Shown here piece by piece: positions 24,181 to 36,700 of a stretch of DNA of 64,000 bases. The notes beneath the pieces were generated by a model, which did no database searches, was not told the origin of the DNA, and saw only the letters and a program-made list of their open reading frames with translations. The DNA is from Hofstenia miamia. Its lineage: Eukaryota > Xenacoelomorpha > Acoela. The translations under genes and the position numbers were made by a program. How positions within the stretch are numbered: position 1 is the first letter of the stretch; each line of letters begins with the position of its first letter. Location of the stretch: the NCBI GenBank assembly GCA_004352715.1, contig SCFE01000030.1, forward strand, positions 1,570,074-1,634,073, in the 5' to 3' direction.

Positions 24181-26130
24181 ATATTGAGAACATCATTATA
24201 GATTACAATACCAAATTTACATTAATAGATAACAGTAATGATACATATGAACAGTACAATGATTTAACTGAGTTTTGCAAAGAGGACTTTGATGATATTG
24301 ATTTTGCTGATAGTACTATCAATAATAATGATTCTAACATTACACATGCAATGCCCCAATGCAGGGCCAGATATAAACAAAATTTTGATCCCAACATTTG
24401 GGACCTTAACCTTATCAGTCTATTTAGGAATGATGCAAACCAAGAAAAAATGAGAGTTGCCAGCTCCCCCATCCAGCCAAAGAGTGAGAAGGAGGATGGA
24501 AAATAGTGAATGTTCTGAAACCCAAGTGAGCACAAATGGGGATGCAAAGATGGTGCTGAGGAGAGTTTGACCTTGTTGGGATGACAAATGGCCTGGCAAC
24601 TAGGAGAGCTGAGAGCAACACAAGTGTTCCAGTTTCAACACTGTGTGGGGAAAAGACTGTCTCCATGAGATCAAGATGAGCTCTAGTATTAATATTAATC
24701 ATACCCCTTTTAGTGATATTGTAAATGTAAATAAAACCCCAATGAGTGACTTGATAGCCCCTCTGACATCCCAGCCTTCCTCTTTCAAGTCATCTGCTGC
24801 CACCTCTACAGTTTGCTCAGGGAAGGCTGAAGATTGATAAAAGAAGATTTCAAAGATTGGCAAAGAGATTTTACACCCATACTTCATCACTAGCTGATGT
24901 GTTACTTGCTTTGTTAGAGAAAACATCTTGGAGGAATCCCAGAATAAGCTCTGATGGACATACAATACCAAGAAGCTATCATGTTCAATTGATATAATTC
25001 CTTTTATAATGGATGCAGACTGCAGACCACAGGTAAATACAATTACATCTTATGACTTGAAGATGCAAGAGGGACTTAGTCAGTACTATTGGCGCAGCAT
25101 CCTTTGATGAAGATTTCAATATTTCACATCTGTGTCAATTCTTGAACAATTGGTGAGACATACAACTCTTTGAGTGTATCAATATTGATTTTCCCAATTT
25201 ACTAGTTATTTATTTTTTCAGGGTCAAAGAAATACAATAACCTAATATTATGGAAAGTATTGAAATAGCTTATTGTTTGACTAAAATGAAGAGTAAAGAA
25301 AGGAAAGAAAAATATTTCAGCCCATTTATCAAATAAATTAAATTATGTTAGTTCCAGCTTGGAAGCTAAAAGGCTCAGTCAGACATCTAAATACAAGGAG
25401 GTATGTGAGAATTTAATTGACAGAGAGAACTGAGAACACATTTTTATCTACAGCAAGTTACTGATATGCGAGATTTTTCAATGATGACAACCCATTCATG
25501 AACAGTTACAGAAGATATGAGAGAAAATCTTACAAATGAACCCCAGAGTTTTGATACTATTTCAAGCTGCTGGTGACCTTAGGTGTGTCAACAATGTGGA
25601 AACCATCACCTGTTATTATGATGTAACCAAGTGCATTGAGATAATTACAATGTTATGAGCTGATGTTTCAGATCCAGACCAAATGACCCTTCAATAAGTA
25701 ACAGAATTTTGCTCACACTTTGTAGATCATGCAACTAGGATGGGCTCCTTACAATAGGTCTTTTTACACTTTTATCCTAATACTAACATTGGTGCCAGTG
25801 ACATGCACACATCTGACACACACACACTAATGACACTGATGGTAGTTCTCAAAGGATTCCATCTGTATGAGCAGTTCTATGATACATTCACTAGAACACT
25901 AAATAATCTCCACTGAAATAGCCCAATCAGTATAGGGCTCCCAAGTTTGTGGTTCTTCTGCCTGAAAGATTAAGTAGTAACTCAACCAGTGGCTCTCATG
26001 CAGATTACAAGGAAACCCCAATACACAGCAGAAGTTGCCAACTGGGATGATGTTTTTGCAATCAAAGTGGTAAAAGAGACACAGAAATTAGTTTCCAGGC
26101 CACCTCTCCAGCTATTACCATGGAATTAAA
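24181..26130 (+). other. Decayed coding-like sequence downstream of the integrase, unassigned
   Basis: Composition is less AT-rich than average, and + strand frames stay open for 50-90 codons between isolated stops (for example 24643-24837 and several segments in 25500-26100). This suggests old coding sequence. It directly follows the integrase and could be the 3' part of the same retroelement, but I recognise no domain. Confidence 0.35.
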
Positions 26131-29100
26131 TTGAGCATGGGGGCATATAGAGTCACTCTGGGAATTTTGCCTATTTTTATTCTTGATTATGTTATTCTGA
26201 ATTATTTTAGTGACGTCAGTATGACATATTTGTTTTTGAGCTTAATTTGCAAAGCTAAATTATTGTCCCCTCAATTGGTGCTATGTGTTATTGTTGCCCA
26301 ATTTAACTTGCAAGGGAAACATGCTATTTGATTTTGCATTGCAAACAAAGACAGGTAATAATTGTTAGTTTGTATAAATATGAGAACCAATGTAGAGAAA
26401 GATCAATTGACTTTATCTCACTCAAACTGTGTTTTCTTTTTCTTTACCATTACTTCTATTTAACCTGATGTCATTTATGATAATTGTGTAAGTTTCCAGC
26501 AACAATTTGGGAGTCACTCTTCTGTGCTGGGGACAATAACCTAGTTCTCAGACAGTTAGCAGCCTAAATTGTGGCTGTATTAAGTTATGTATATGGTTAC
26601 AGGTAGATATAATAAACCTTTCATTCATATTCAACATGAACATGCACCTATAAATATTACATTGTGATAATATGCTGTTGGCCAGCAGGAATGCATGGTA
26701 ATTACTTGCTATCATTAAGTGAGCTGAGAGATAAGAAAACAACTGAGAGGCTTATTGTTTATTGGACATCACTTAAGCTTGAAGCCATATGAATTGGTCA
26801 TCCTGGATGTTTTCTCTCTAAACAGTTACTAGTTATGTGGATGAATTACCAATGTTTCTCATTTGTTTATATAACTAGAATCAGGGCCACTACCAGATGA
26901 TTGCTCTTGCAACCTTCTGCATTGACATTAAGTTCCTCAGTGCTGTTCTAGTTCCAGCCCCTGATTCTACAGTAATACAACCACAAGATAAATGACATTA
27001 CATGTTTACATCTCCTGCATGAACAACACACCCCTTACACATCACAGACAGTTTCTTTTATCCACTTCAATGATGCATTTATATGAAGAGGAGCCAATCT
27101 TATGCTAAGGGCTAATTAAGTATTGAACTGTACAAATTGTGCTTGGTACTTTCTATGGTTGTATATACCTCCCCCAATTTCATTTCCCCAAGTCTGACAT
27201 CACTAAAAATTAAAAACTATTAGAGACACAATTTCAATGAAATTGTAATTATATATTTAAATAAATATATGCATTTCTTTGAACTGTATTTTGATTAGTT
27301 TTCTATGTAGCTTAGATTGTTGAAATATGTAATTGCAATGAAATAAATGTAAATATGTTCTATAATTATAAACATTGACAGCATATTATAGCATATTATA
27401 TAAATAGTTTTTACCACCTGAAACTCTTTAGATCTAACCTGATGATTAAAGATTTGCATTAGCATGCGCTGTGCTAGTATTTTCATAATACATAGCTAAT
27501 AATAAATGCTAATTTGCTTTGTGTCATATTTGCTACAACTAGTAATATAGGGGTATTTGGGCTAGCTCATCCTTTTTATAAAGTATTTTCAAGATTAATA
27601 GTGTAAGACAACACAGCCATTTCTAATATTGAAATTATAGGTTTAAGTCCTTCCCCCAAATTGGAGCCACAAAAAATTAAAAAATGTTAGAGACACAAAA
27701 TCAGTGAAATTGTAATTATATATTTGAAAGTACCAACCATAAACTGTGAATTTGAAAAAGAAGGATGTGAGCATTAAGTCCATTATCATAGACATTATCA
27801 TAACTATACTAAAACTATTGCAAACCTTAGAGCAATTATTCAAGATTAGTATACTTATGAATTGAATAAATCTTTTAAACCCATTAATAAATATTAATGT
27901 AAGTGTTTTCCAAGAAATTTTTGTGAATCCTGCATCGTAATGGTCAGAAATCATGTCAAATGAATCAAAGCTGGAAATGGGATTAAAACAAAAGTGGTAA
28001 AATTAAAAAATCAAGGAAATTTTAAGAATTGGGCTCTGGTCAATATTTTTGAAATCTTAAAATTTCAAAAAGCACAACTCTACAACTAATTATTGATAGA
28101 AACTATGAAGATTAAATGTTATGATTAAGTTATTATTAAATACATTTTGCAGCTTATGAAGAGTTTAAAATTTAGCTATTATAATCCAATAAGTTTACTA
28201 GGGATTGATTCTAGTTATTATTATCAAAACATTTCAAAAAAAAACTTTAATGATATCATTCGTATTGTAACTTAACCCTAGCCCTCCTCCTAATCCTAAG
28301 AATAACATTTTCAATTTCATTAACTGAAAATTTTACGAAAACTGTCACAATTTGCATTTTTCGAAATTTTGGATTTCGAAATTTTTAGACGTCATCTCCC
28401 TCATGACATAAATTGCGAATTGTATTGGCAAATAGACAATTTAACTTTAAAGTGTAGTATATAAGAATTGAAACATTTTGGATATGCCACTCAATAAATG
28501 AGTAATGCAATTTATAGAAATACATAAATGCTGACAATTAATGAAAACGGAGGAGTGTTTTTTTTTACTATTCTTCGACTTATCTTGATTAAAATTGGTT
28601 AAATTAGATATATAAATCTCAAATTTTCTGCAAGTATTAAGCCAGACAAAACGGTGAAGATTGTTCAAAACGGCCTTGCTTGATGCAATTAAAGACTAAT
28701 ATTTTATTGAAACGTTGCCAAATCATATAAAAAGTAATAGTAATATCGAAAGAGCAATTAATTATTTTATAATTGTTTAATTTTGTAACCAATGAGATAA
28801 TTAATTTCCTTCCGTCAGCTAATCATTTAGAACATTCCTAGAAAACAGTTTTGAACTAGAACATCTATAAATATATATATTACAACATTCAAACTAATAC
28901 TTTACAGCCTCCCGATTTGACAGCGTACTAGTGTCTTTATGCTTATACATTTTTCTGTATAGAAATTTCATTATTTTTAAAAGACACTATATATGATGTA
29001 AATGCTGGATATTACCATCATTTTGTATAGTTGTCCCTCTAGAAATTGATTTTTTTGCGTCTTTTATGTGACAAATCAGTTCATCTTTTGATTTGGGACG

Positions 29101-29280
29101 ATTGCTTTACGAACTACTTAGTGTAAGTGATCTCAGTGCCAGAAGTTGCATGTAATAATGTCAGGGAGGAGGCAAACATTACCAAATTGCTTTGTAAAAA
29201 ATATTTTTACCTGATCAAAACTGTAACAGGAGCGCCGGTATGCATGAAGATAATAGAACGAATTTTCCTTATTCTATACT
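26131..29280. repeat. AT-rich region with a dispersed ~80-bp repeat pair
   Basis: Segments at 27179-27260 and 27651-27728 share ...AAAAATTAAAAA.T.TTAGAGACACAA...GTGAAATTGTAATTATATATTT in the same orientation with about 80% match by eye. They are probably two copies of one interspersed repeat. A TATAAATA box lies at 26373-26380, downstream of the decayed retroelement, where a 3' LTR might be expected, but no partner LTR was found. No genes were recognised. Confidence 0.4.
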
Positions 29281-29289
29281 AACGAAGAA

Positions 29290-29915
29290 GGTCGTTTTCA
29301 GAATAGTTACATACCGTTCTCCATTCACTGAATTTCAAGGAGTAATGGACAAGCATCAAATTGTTTAGTACGCCCATCCAGACAGTAACTTTCTCTGTTT
29401 TGTAAGGTAATCTATTAAATTCTCATGAGACCAAATAACGCTATTATTGGGGTTAATAGTCCTTGAAAATGGCATTCGCCCGTCCATAACATGTCTTCCA
29501 GCATTTGCTGATTACCCAAAACCCATTGCCCTAAAACGAAGGGGAGATTCTGTGGGTATAAACTCTTGCAGCATCTTGAATTTGTGAGGCAAGCACTACT
29601 GTCAACGATAGTAGCTTTTGAAATTTCCCTTGATGAACTGCAAACAAGTTGTGCAGCATCATCCACAACAGAACATCGTTAATCTCGAAGAGGTTCTCAA
29701 GATTGTCGACCAGGTCTAGGCTTCCAATTTGTTCATCAATTTCTTAATGTACTTGATAGTAAAATGATCCTTAATGAGATTACGTTTTTGTTTGAACTTT
29801 CGTAGCGCTGCGGTTGCACTTTCACTCGATGAATAGCTGCTCTTCATCATAAGAACCCTTTTAAACAAAGAAATCATATCAATGACTAATATATTCTTCC
29901 TTAATATATGCAATA
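29290..29915 (-). pseudogene. Decayed IS630/Tc1-mariner-type transposase
   Basis: On the minus strand, the ORF 29716-29919 (SSYSSSESATAALRKFKQKR) resembles the N-terminal helix-turn-helix of the transposase group used by many animal mariner relatives. Further pieces in other frames include PNNSVIWSHEN (about 29418-29450), TEKVTVWMGVLN (about 29365-29400) and SVNGERYVTIL (about 29310-29345), the VTVW.G and VNGERY boxes of the DDE core. Frames change several times, so it is inactive. It sits immediately upstream of SMC5 exon 1 on the opposite strand. Confidence 0.6.
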
Positions 29916-30188
29916 GCAAATTGTAGAAAAGTTTTCATTTGTAACCTACTATTAACGAATGAATTTACAATTGACTTGTGAAAAACTCAATAACTAGAAT
30001 ACAACATAATTACTGTACATTCATAATATTCCTCCTTTTATATGTAATAGAAAATTCTAGAAAAGTTTTCAAGTGTTAGCTTGCTACTTACGAATAAATT
30101 TACAACTGACTTTGTATTTTGACATTATATTTTAATCGTGTCTTTGAATCTTTAAGACTTTTAATATTTTTAACATTGTTTTAGTGGA

Positions 30189-30229
30189 ATGTCAGGCAGG
30201 ATTGTTCGAGTTGAGGTGCACGATTTTGT
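30189..30229 (+). CDS. SMC5: SMC5 exon 1 (41 bp, start codon)
   Basis: The ATG at 30189 opens MSGRIVRVEVHDF, which matches the conserved strand preceding the SMC5 Walker A (G.IVR....NF pattern). It ends in phase 2 before the strong donor GTAAGT at 30230. The leftover GT plus the first base of exon 2 gives Val, completing DFVTF. It is not visible as an ORF. A possible acceptor at 30183-30184 means this could be exon 2, with four extra bases before the ATG. Confidence 0.8.
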
Positions 30230-30472
30230 GTAAGTATGCCATTTTAATATCTCGGAAGCGTTTCTTGCAATTGTCATGTTTCATTTGTAGGATATTTTAA
30301 ATATTTATTACAAGCAAATATTAAATATACATGTGTTGATCTCATAATTTAAATTCTTTTTAAATTTATCCGAATTTTCGGATTTCGATTAGATTACGTC
30401 AGATTTACCATTACACTATTTTTCAATGGGGTCCCTTAGAACCATAGCTTGAAGTAGAAATAAAATAGTGTA

Positions 30473-30506
<34 letters not shown>

Positions 30507-30672
30507 NNNNNNNNNNNNNNNNNNNNNNNNNNNNNNNNNNNNNNNNNNNNNNNNNNNNNNNNNNNNNNNNNNNNNNNNNNNNNNNNNNNNNNNNNNNNNN
30601 NNNNNNNNNNNNNNNNNNNNNNNNNNNNNNNNNNNNNNNNNNNNNNNNNNNNNNNNNNNNNNNNNNNNNNNN

Positions 30673-30715
<43 letters not shown>

Positions 30716-30727
30716 GTTTGCTGTTAC

Positions 30728-30764
<37 letters not shown>

Positions 30765-33700
30765 TACATTTTAATCGTTGAGCGGATCATAATCGATCGG
30801 ATGAATCGATGTGTATTGTTGGGCAACAAAATTTTGGAAATCAGTTTGTCCTTATTTTGGAAATTTGTATAGATGATTAAAAATACTACATGGAACATTT
30901 CAGGAAAATCTGACAAAAGTTTCCACATATTAAAAACAGTCTAATTTCAGAAATTGTTTATTTTCGAATTTTTTGCTATTTATCATTATTTTCTCTTTCT
31001 CCTCGGGTTTATACTGATTTATAACCTTATTACAGAGGTATTCTTAAAATCCTAACATAATCCATTGATGTTTAGAGGTTCTACAGTGCTTGATAATAAA
31101 ATTTAGGCTGTTTTGGTAAGTACTGTATTTAATATTCAACGGCAGTGTGTTCTTGCCTGATTTCAGAGGAGGTTGCTTTGTGCTTGCTTTTCTTGACGCA
31201 TTCTGTTTTGCAAAGGCAAGCTTATATTAGGAAATGTCAGTGAAATGAACTGTAATCAATTCTATCTCTATTTCCACTGTGAGTATTAAACAAATATTTA
31301 ACCAGCTGCATAGTTACCATCAGAAATATCAAAATGTCATGTATTCATATAGAATCTGTTCTGAAAGTACAAATTGAAACATAAAGTGAAAGAATTTTAA
31401 ATGAGACGAAATGATTATTTGATATCCCTGGTTGTAAATTTGTCAACTTTTCAAATTGCAATTGTGTAAATGACAAGCAAGTTCCACAATCAGAGCAGTC
31501 ATTTTTTGTCATACAAAAATGGTCCTAGAAAGGTATTCATAGGTTCTGTTGATGTAAGGAAAACGGGTGAAATTAATAAAGCAGCAAATAGAAAGCGATC
31601 AACAATCGCATTGTCTTAGCAAGTGACGAATCTGATAAAGACAGCTCTACTAACTAACTAACATATCACACTTCTATGAAGAAAAATTGCTTACAAATGA
31701 GAACAGATACACCACGAACACCTGAAAGTAACAATAAAAAGAAAGTAGTTAAATCGAGGAATCTGCTGTATTTTGCTGAACCTTGCAATAGATTTGTAGT
31801 CGCAGAGAGTGAAAATGCACTTCTTTAAACTTTTTTAATCGAAGATATAGGACTGGTACAGCAGAGGTCTTCAGATAATATCATTGACAGATAAATAATT
31901 GTAACAAAGGTTTATGTCTCAATGTGGTTTGAAATAAGGGAAATACATGTTGTTTCTGGTGCCAGACATATATTCAAAGCAATTTCGTTTGTAAAGCAAC
32001 AATCTGAGAAGGAACAAAAATTGTTCACTCCATTTCTGCAAAGGAATGCATATATTGCTCATTATGAAAACGTTCTCCTTTTCATGCTGGAAGATGAAAA
32101 GCCAATCTCAGAGAACTTCCTTGGAAGAGAATACATAAAAATCGTTCAAATATATCATCTGTTATAGTTTGAGAATTCTGGATTCCAGAGCTTAATTTTT
32201 ACTGCAAAGATTACCATGATACTGTATAATGGCTATCAATAGATGTAACACAACCTTCTGGAAAGCTATATTTCAACTAAGTATTTATTCAAAGTCGAAA
32301 AATATCCTCTTCGCACCCAAGCCTAACAAAAGGGTCATCAAGGTTTTAAGTGAGGCAAGCTCCAGACCTGCGGCAAAGAGACCAGGGAAGGATGTACGAG
32401 AGTCAAAGAATGATTATCACTTGAATTTTTCACCAAAAAATTATATATTTTGTACATGTAATTATGTTTTATGGAAATTTTTTAAGATGAATAAAATTGA
32501 TTCTGGTTCTGTAAATTATACACTAAAATAACTATTACATATTTTCATTAACATGTTACCTGTAGTTATTGCACATATAAATGCAGCTATTATTAAAAAT
32601 TCATATCAAAACTACCTATGAAATATTGAATTTATTTTAGTTTTCCTTGTTTTTTAAGAATAAGTAGGAAAAATAAAAATGTCAGTTATTTGTTTACCTT
32701 AACTCTCAAATTATTAAATTTTTTTCTTTTGCAATGAGGAAAATATGAAGTAATCGTCTTCTAGATATCATTAGATTGTATTGAAATCATTTATAAAGTC
32801 GTGAATCGTTAAAAACCTGAGTGAAAACTATGGAAAAGTTAATTGTAAAAATGACAAAACTCCAAAAAACACTGTTATTTCCCAATTATTTTTATTATTC
32901 AGCATTGCAGAGTCTCTAAACCCCAATAGATTAAGCTATGATTTTTAGAAGACGTCGGTATTTATGTGTTGAAATAATATAAACATAAGGAAAAACATTT
33001 TAATATCTGAAAATAGGAAAAAATTGAAAATACGACAAAAATATCTAAAATCGATTATTTTCACCATTTGGAAATTTCAACAGATCTGGGGAACCTCTAA
33101 ATGTTGTCTGATTTTCTCGAAATTTTTCATGTAGTGTTTTTTAACCATCTATACAATTTTAGGACAAACGGATTTCCAAAATTTTTTTATAGCCACCCTA
33201 TTGGATAGTCAACGCATTATAAAATTGAATGTGTGTACTGAAACAGATAAATTTCGATAGCATTAATATTCAATAGTGGGTCCCTGCGGTCCTCAACTCA
33301 TTTTCTTTCTTTAGAACTTTAGATCAACTTGGCCAAGCGCTATTGTTGGGATATATCAGAAGGTTCTCCCAGTTATATTACCTTAATTGCTAAACATTGT
33401 TTTAATTTGATGGAAGCGAGTTATTGTTGGCAACTGCCCTACTTCACTATGCCACCTTTTGTTTGTTCTTAGTCAACAACCTGTTTTTTGACGATATGTT
33501 CATATGCGATTTACACTATTTACAATGAAGAATAAATTTTCAAAATTTACAATGCTAAAAATATATAATTAACCACCGATAACGATTCAAAATTTCGTGG
33601 GTGCAGATTCAGCAGTGGTTGGCGTGGACTTATTGTGGATATCCATAATTCAGGCGCGGCTTTAAGATTTTTAAAACAGGGGGGCACCATCCAATTTTTT

Positions 33701-36700
33701 TTCAAGACCCTTAACTAAAATGGAAATTTAAGCAAAAATATCTCCAGGAGAAAACTTCCTTGTAAAATGTAACCTCTAAATGTCCAAATTAATGCATTGC
33801 TCACAATAAATTGTCGGATGAAACTTGAAAACATCAACATAAAAAATATTTGAGGAAGAGACTTTTACAAAAAATTAAGAATCCCCAAAAAGGGGGGGGG
33901 CACTTGCGTTCGGGTGCCTCCCCCCTAAAGCCGCGCCTGCCATAATTTGCAACTGTGAAAACGGAATACCAAGACTTGTGCCAATATTACATTGGTTATG
34001 AAAAATTATTTTTAAGATGGGAGATCTCAAGCTACAAATATGCGAAAGTTCGCAATAATTTTTGAATAAGCAAAAACTTCTGGAGAATGCGCTCTGAAAT
34101 TGTGATCTATTTCCGACTTACTTTTCCATCATTTGATAGTCAGTGGCATCTAAATTTATTATAGGTTTGTACATCTTCATGTGAATATTGGTGTTTTTGT
34201 TTCACGTATAAATTTAACATTTAAGGATTGAAGGGATCAAGTGTAGGGCCGTTTGCGTTTTGAGCTTTTGTTCATATTTAAAGTTTATAATTTCCAAAAA
34301 ATAAATCTTAACTTTTTCATTATTCCTTTAGGCACTTCAATTTACGCAGCGTTTAATTTCAAATTATTACTATATCTATAAATCCCCGAATATATGTCAT
34401 TTATATTAACTGTAATTTTATATTTCATGTTTGTATACAACGGAAAGAACTAGTTCATTTTTTCTAATTCAAACTTGTCTTCATATATAATCAATATTTT
34501 TTACTTAAAATTTAGCTTTATTTTACAGAATTTAGCATTAATTTTACAGAAACTTCTTTGGATTTTGACCGTTTTAGTCTTATTTTAGAAATTATTAAAA
34601 CTTTGATGTTTGTTAATGGAATTTCCATGTTTTAATATTGAATTTAGTACATTCTCCCATGGGATTCTTCACTCTGGTGATTATCTCAATTTGATTGTAG
34701 GACCAAATGGAACGGGGAAGTCAACCATGATCAGTGCAATATGTCTTGGGCTCGGTGGAAAAACTAGTCTTTTAGGTCGTGCTCGTGACGTGAGTATTTT
34801 TCTGTTCCATCTATTATCAATTCATAACGTATAAAGTTTTAACAAATGTTTATTTTTAACAGTGAGGAGTTACGTATTACGTTTAGTAAATGGTTGTAAT
34901 TTACATTAATACAATTTATTCTAGGCATTCACATGCACATTACATGCATTAATTTTTATTATTTCATAATATTTAAACATCTTTTGTTGTGACATCCGCT
35001 ATCAACTCCCATACAGGTATGAGAAGCTTATGCCCAGAAAACGTTATATTGTAAGAATTTGAAGGTACTTTACCTAGAAAATGATGCTATGATGGAAAGA
35101 ATTCAGTTTAACATTTCGAAAATACTTCTAAACTGTCATGATTGAATCTCATGCTTTTGTTTTTAAATGTATTTAGTCTTTTCTACTTTAAGGCAGCAGC
35201 TTTAGCTTTAATATGACCTCTTCATTAAAAATATCAAAGGTTCTTAACTCTTCATATAAAACCTTTGTTGTTTTTATTGTAAGTGCGTTGTTAAACTAGT
35301 TACTTTGAGGTTAGAATAATTAATGCATGCTGTGAACGTTTTAGGAACCTTTTAATGAAATGAAATACAATGTTACATAAGCCAAGTATTCCTGAGCAAT
35401 TTCAAATAGATGTTACAGATTTTGTAATTAATCATTTTATACGTATTTACTTCAAATTGTTTGTTTTAATGGAAAACTAGAAACAGAGTTAACAACGAAT
35501 TTGTTTTGCTATTTTTGCAAAAATGACATGTGTAAATGAATTGAAGTCATAGTGTTGAACAATTCAGCATTCTTTGCAACATCATTCAATTTCTTTGATG
35601 CTGAAAACCAATTGGGTTAAATGGCAATTGACATTGTCTAACAAACTTTGTCAATTTATTTGATGCTGTTATTTGAAACAACAAAGCTGTTTGCAGCTTA
35701 TTTGTTGAAAGACTAGAACTTTCAAATTCATTACGTTCTATGTCATACTTAGAGTTAGTTTAATATTAACTATTCAACTATGTTATTGGGTCAAATTTGA
35801 CCCCAGCATAAAGAATTCAGCTTTTGTAGTGTCATTCTCATAGATTTTGTTGATATTTTCTGACAAATAACATATTTTTGTGATGCTAGCAGTAATCATA
35901 AAAAGTACTTTTTTATGCACACATGGGGCCACAAGCAACATTATTTTCAGTTTGGGGTCAATTTTGACCCCAAGACATCATTTATGAAATGATTTTATCA
36001 CAAAAAACTTTGTATTGTCTTTGCATGTAACTTATTCTCTATGAAAATCCAATGCGAAGATTGGCCATATGCTTTCCAGAATTATTCTGTCATCTCAATA
36101 TTGCACAATTACCATGCTTGTAATCCAAGTTAACCCGAAGAACCAGAGATGCTACATGGCTACCAAGTTTGGTGTTGACATTCTTGATAAGCTGGATTAG
36201 AAATATCCGTTGAACTGAATAATAAGGAAAGTGGCAATTGCAATTTTCTATCACATGTTAGGCGTTACAGCACAAAATGACTTCATTTTGTTCAAGAAAA
36301 GAGACACTTGCAATAGCGACAATAAAAAGGGTTCTAAGGAAACTCTCAATTCAGATAGTCACCCTACAAGTGAAGCAAAGCATGCATACCTTATTTCAGT
36401 TACAAACTTCATTGGAATTTTTCCAGAGGAGCATTCAGAAAACAGCCACAAGTACATGTTCCAGGAAACAAGACGAAAGGTGGTGTATTTTATGTAGTAG
36501 TTCAATTGGCCAAAAGTTCCGTCAATTTGTAGTATATGTGATAATTTTTCATGCAAGTTGCACCTAGTCACTGCTGTTCATTCTATATAATGTTACAAAT
36601 AGAATTTTTGATGATCTAGTTATGTTTTGCATCGGGGTCAATTTTGACCTCAAAATCCACTTTATGTAATATTTGTATAACATAGTTCTAGTGTTAAGAG

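Noticed and set aside
34610-34647. Met at 34610 as the SMC5 start codon
   Set aside because: The 12 codons before 34648 do not match SMC5, and a good acceptor (AATTTAG) ends at 34647; exon 1 at 30189 supplies the conserved N-terminal strand in the right phase.
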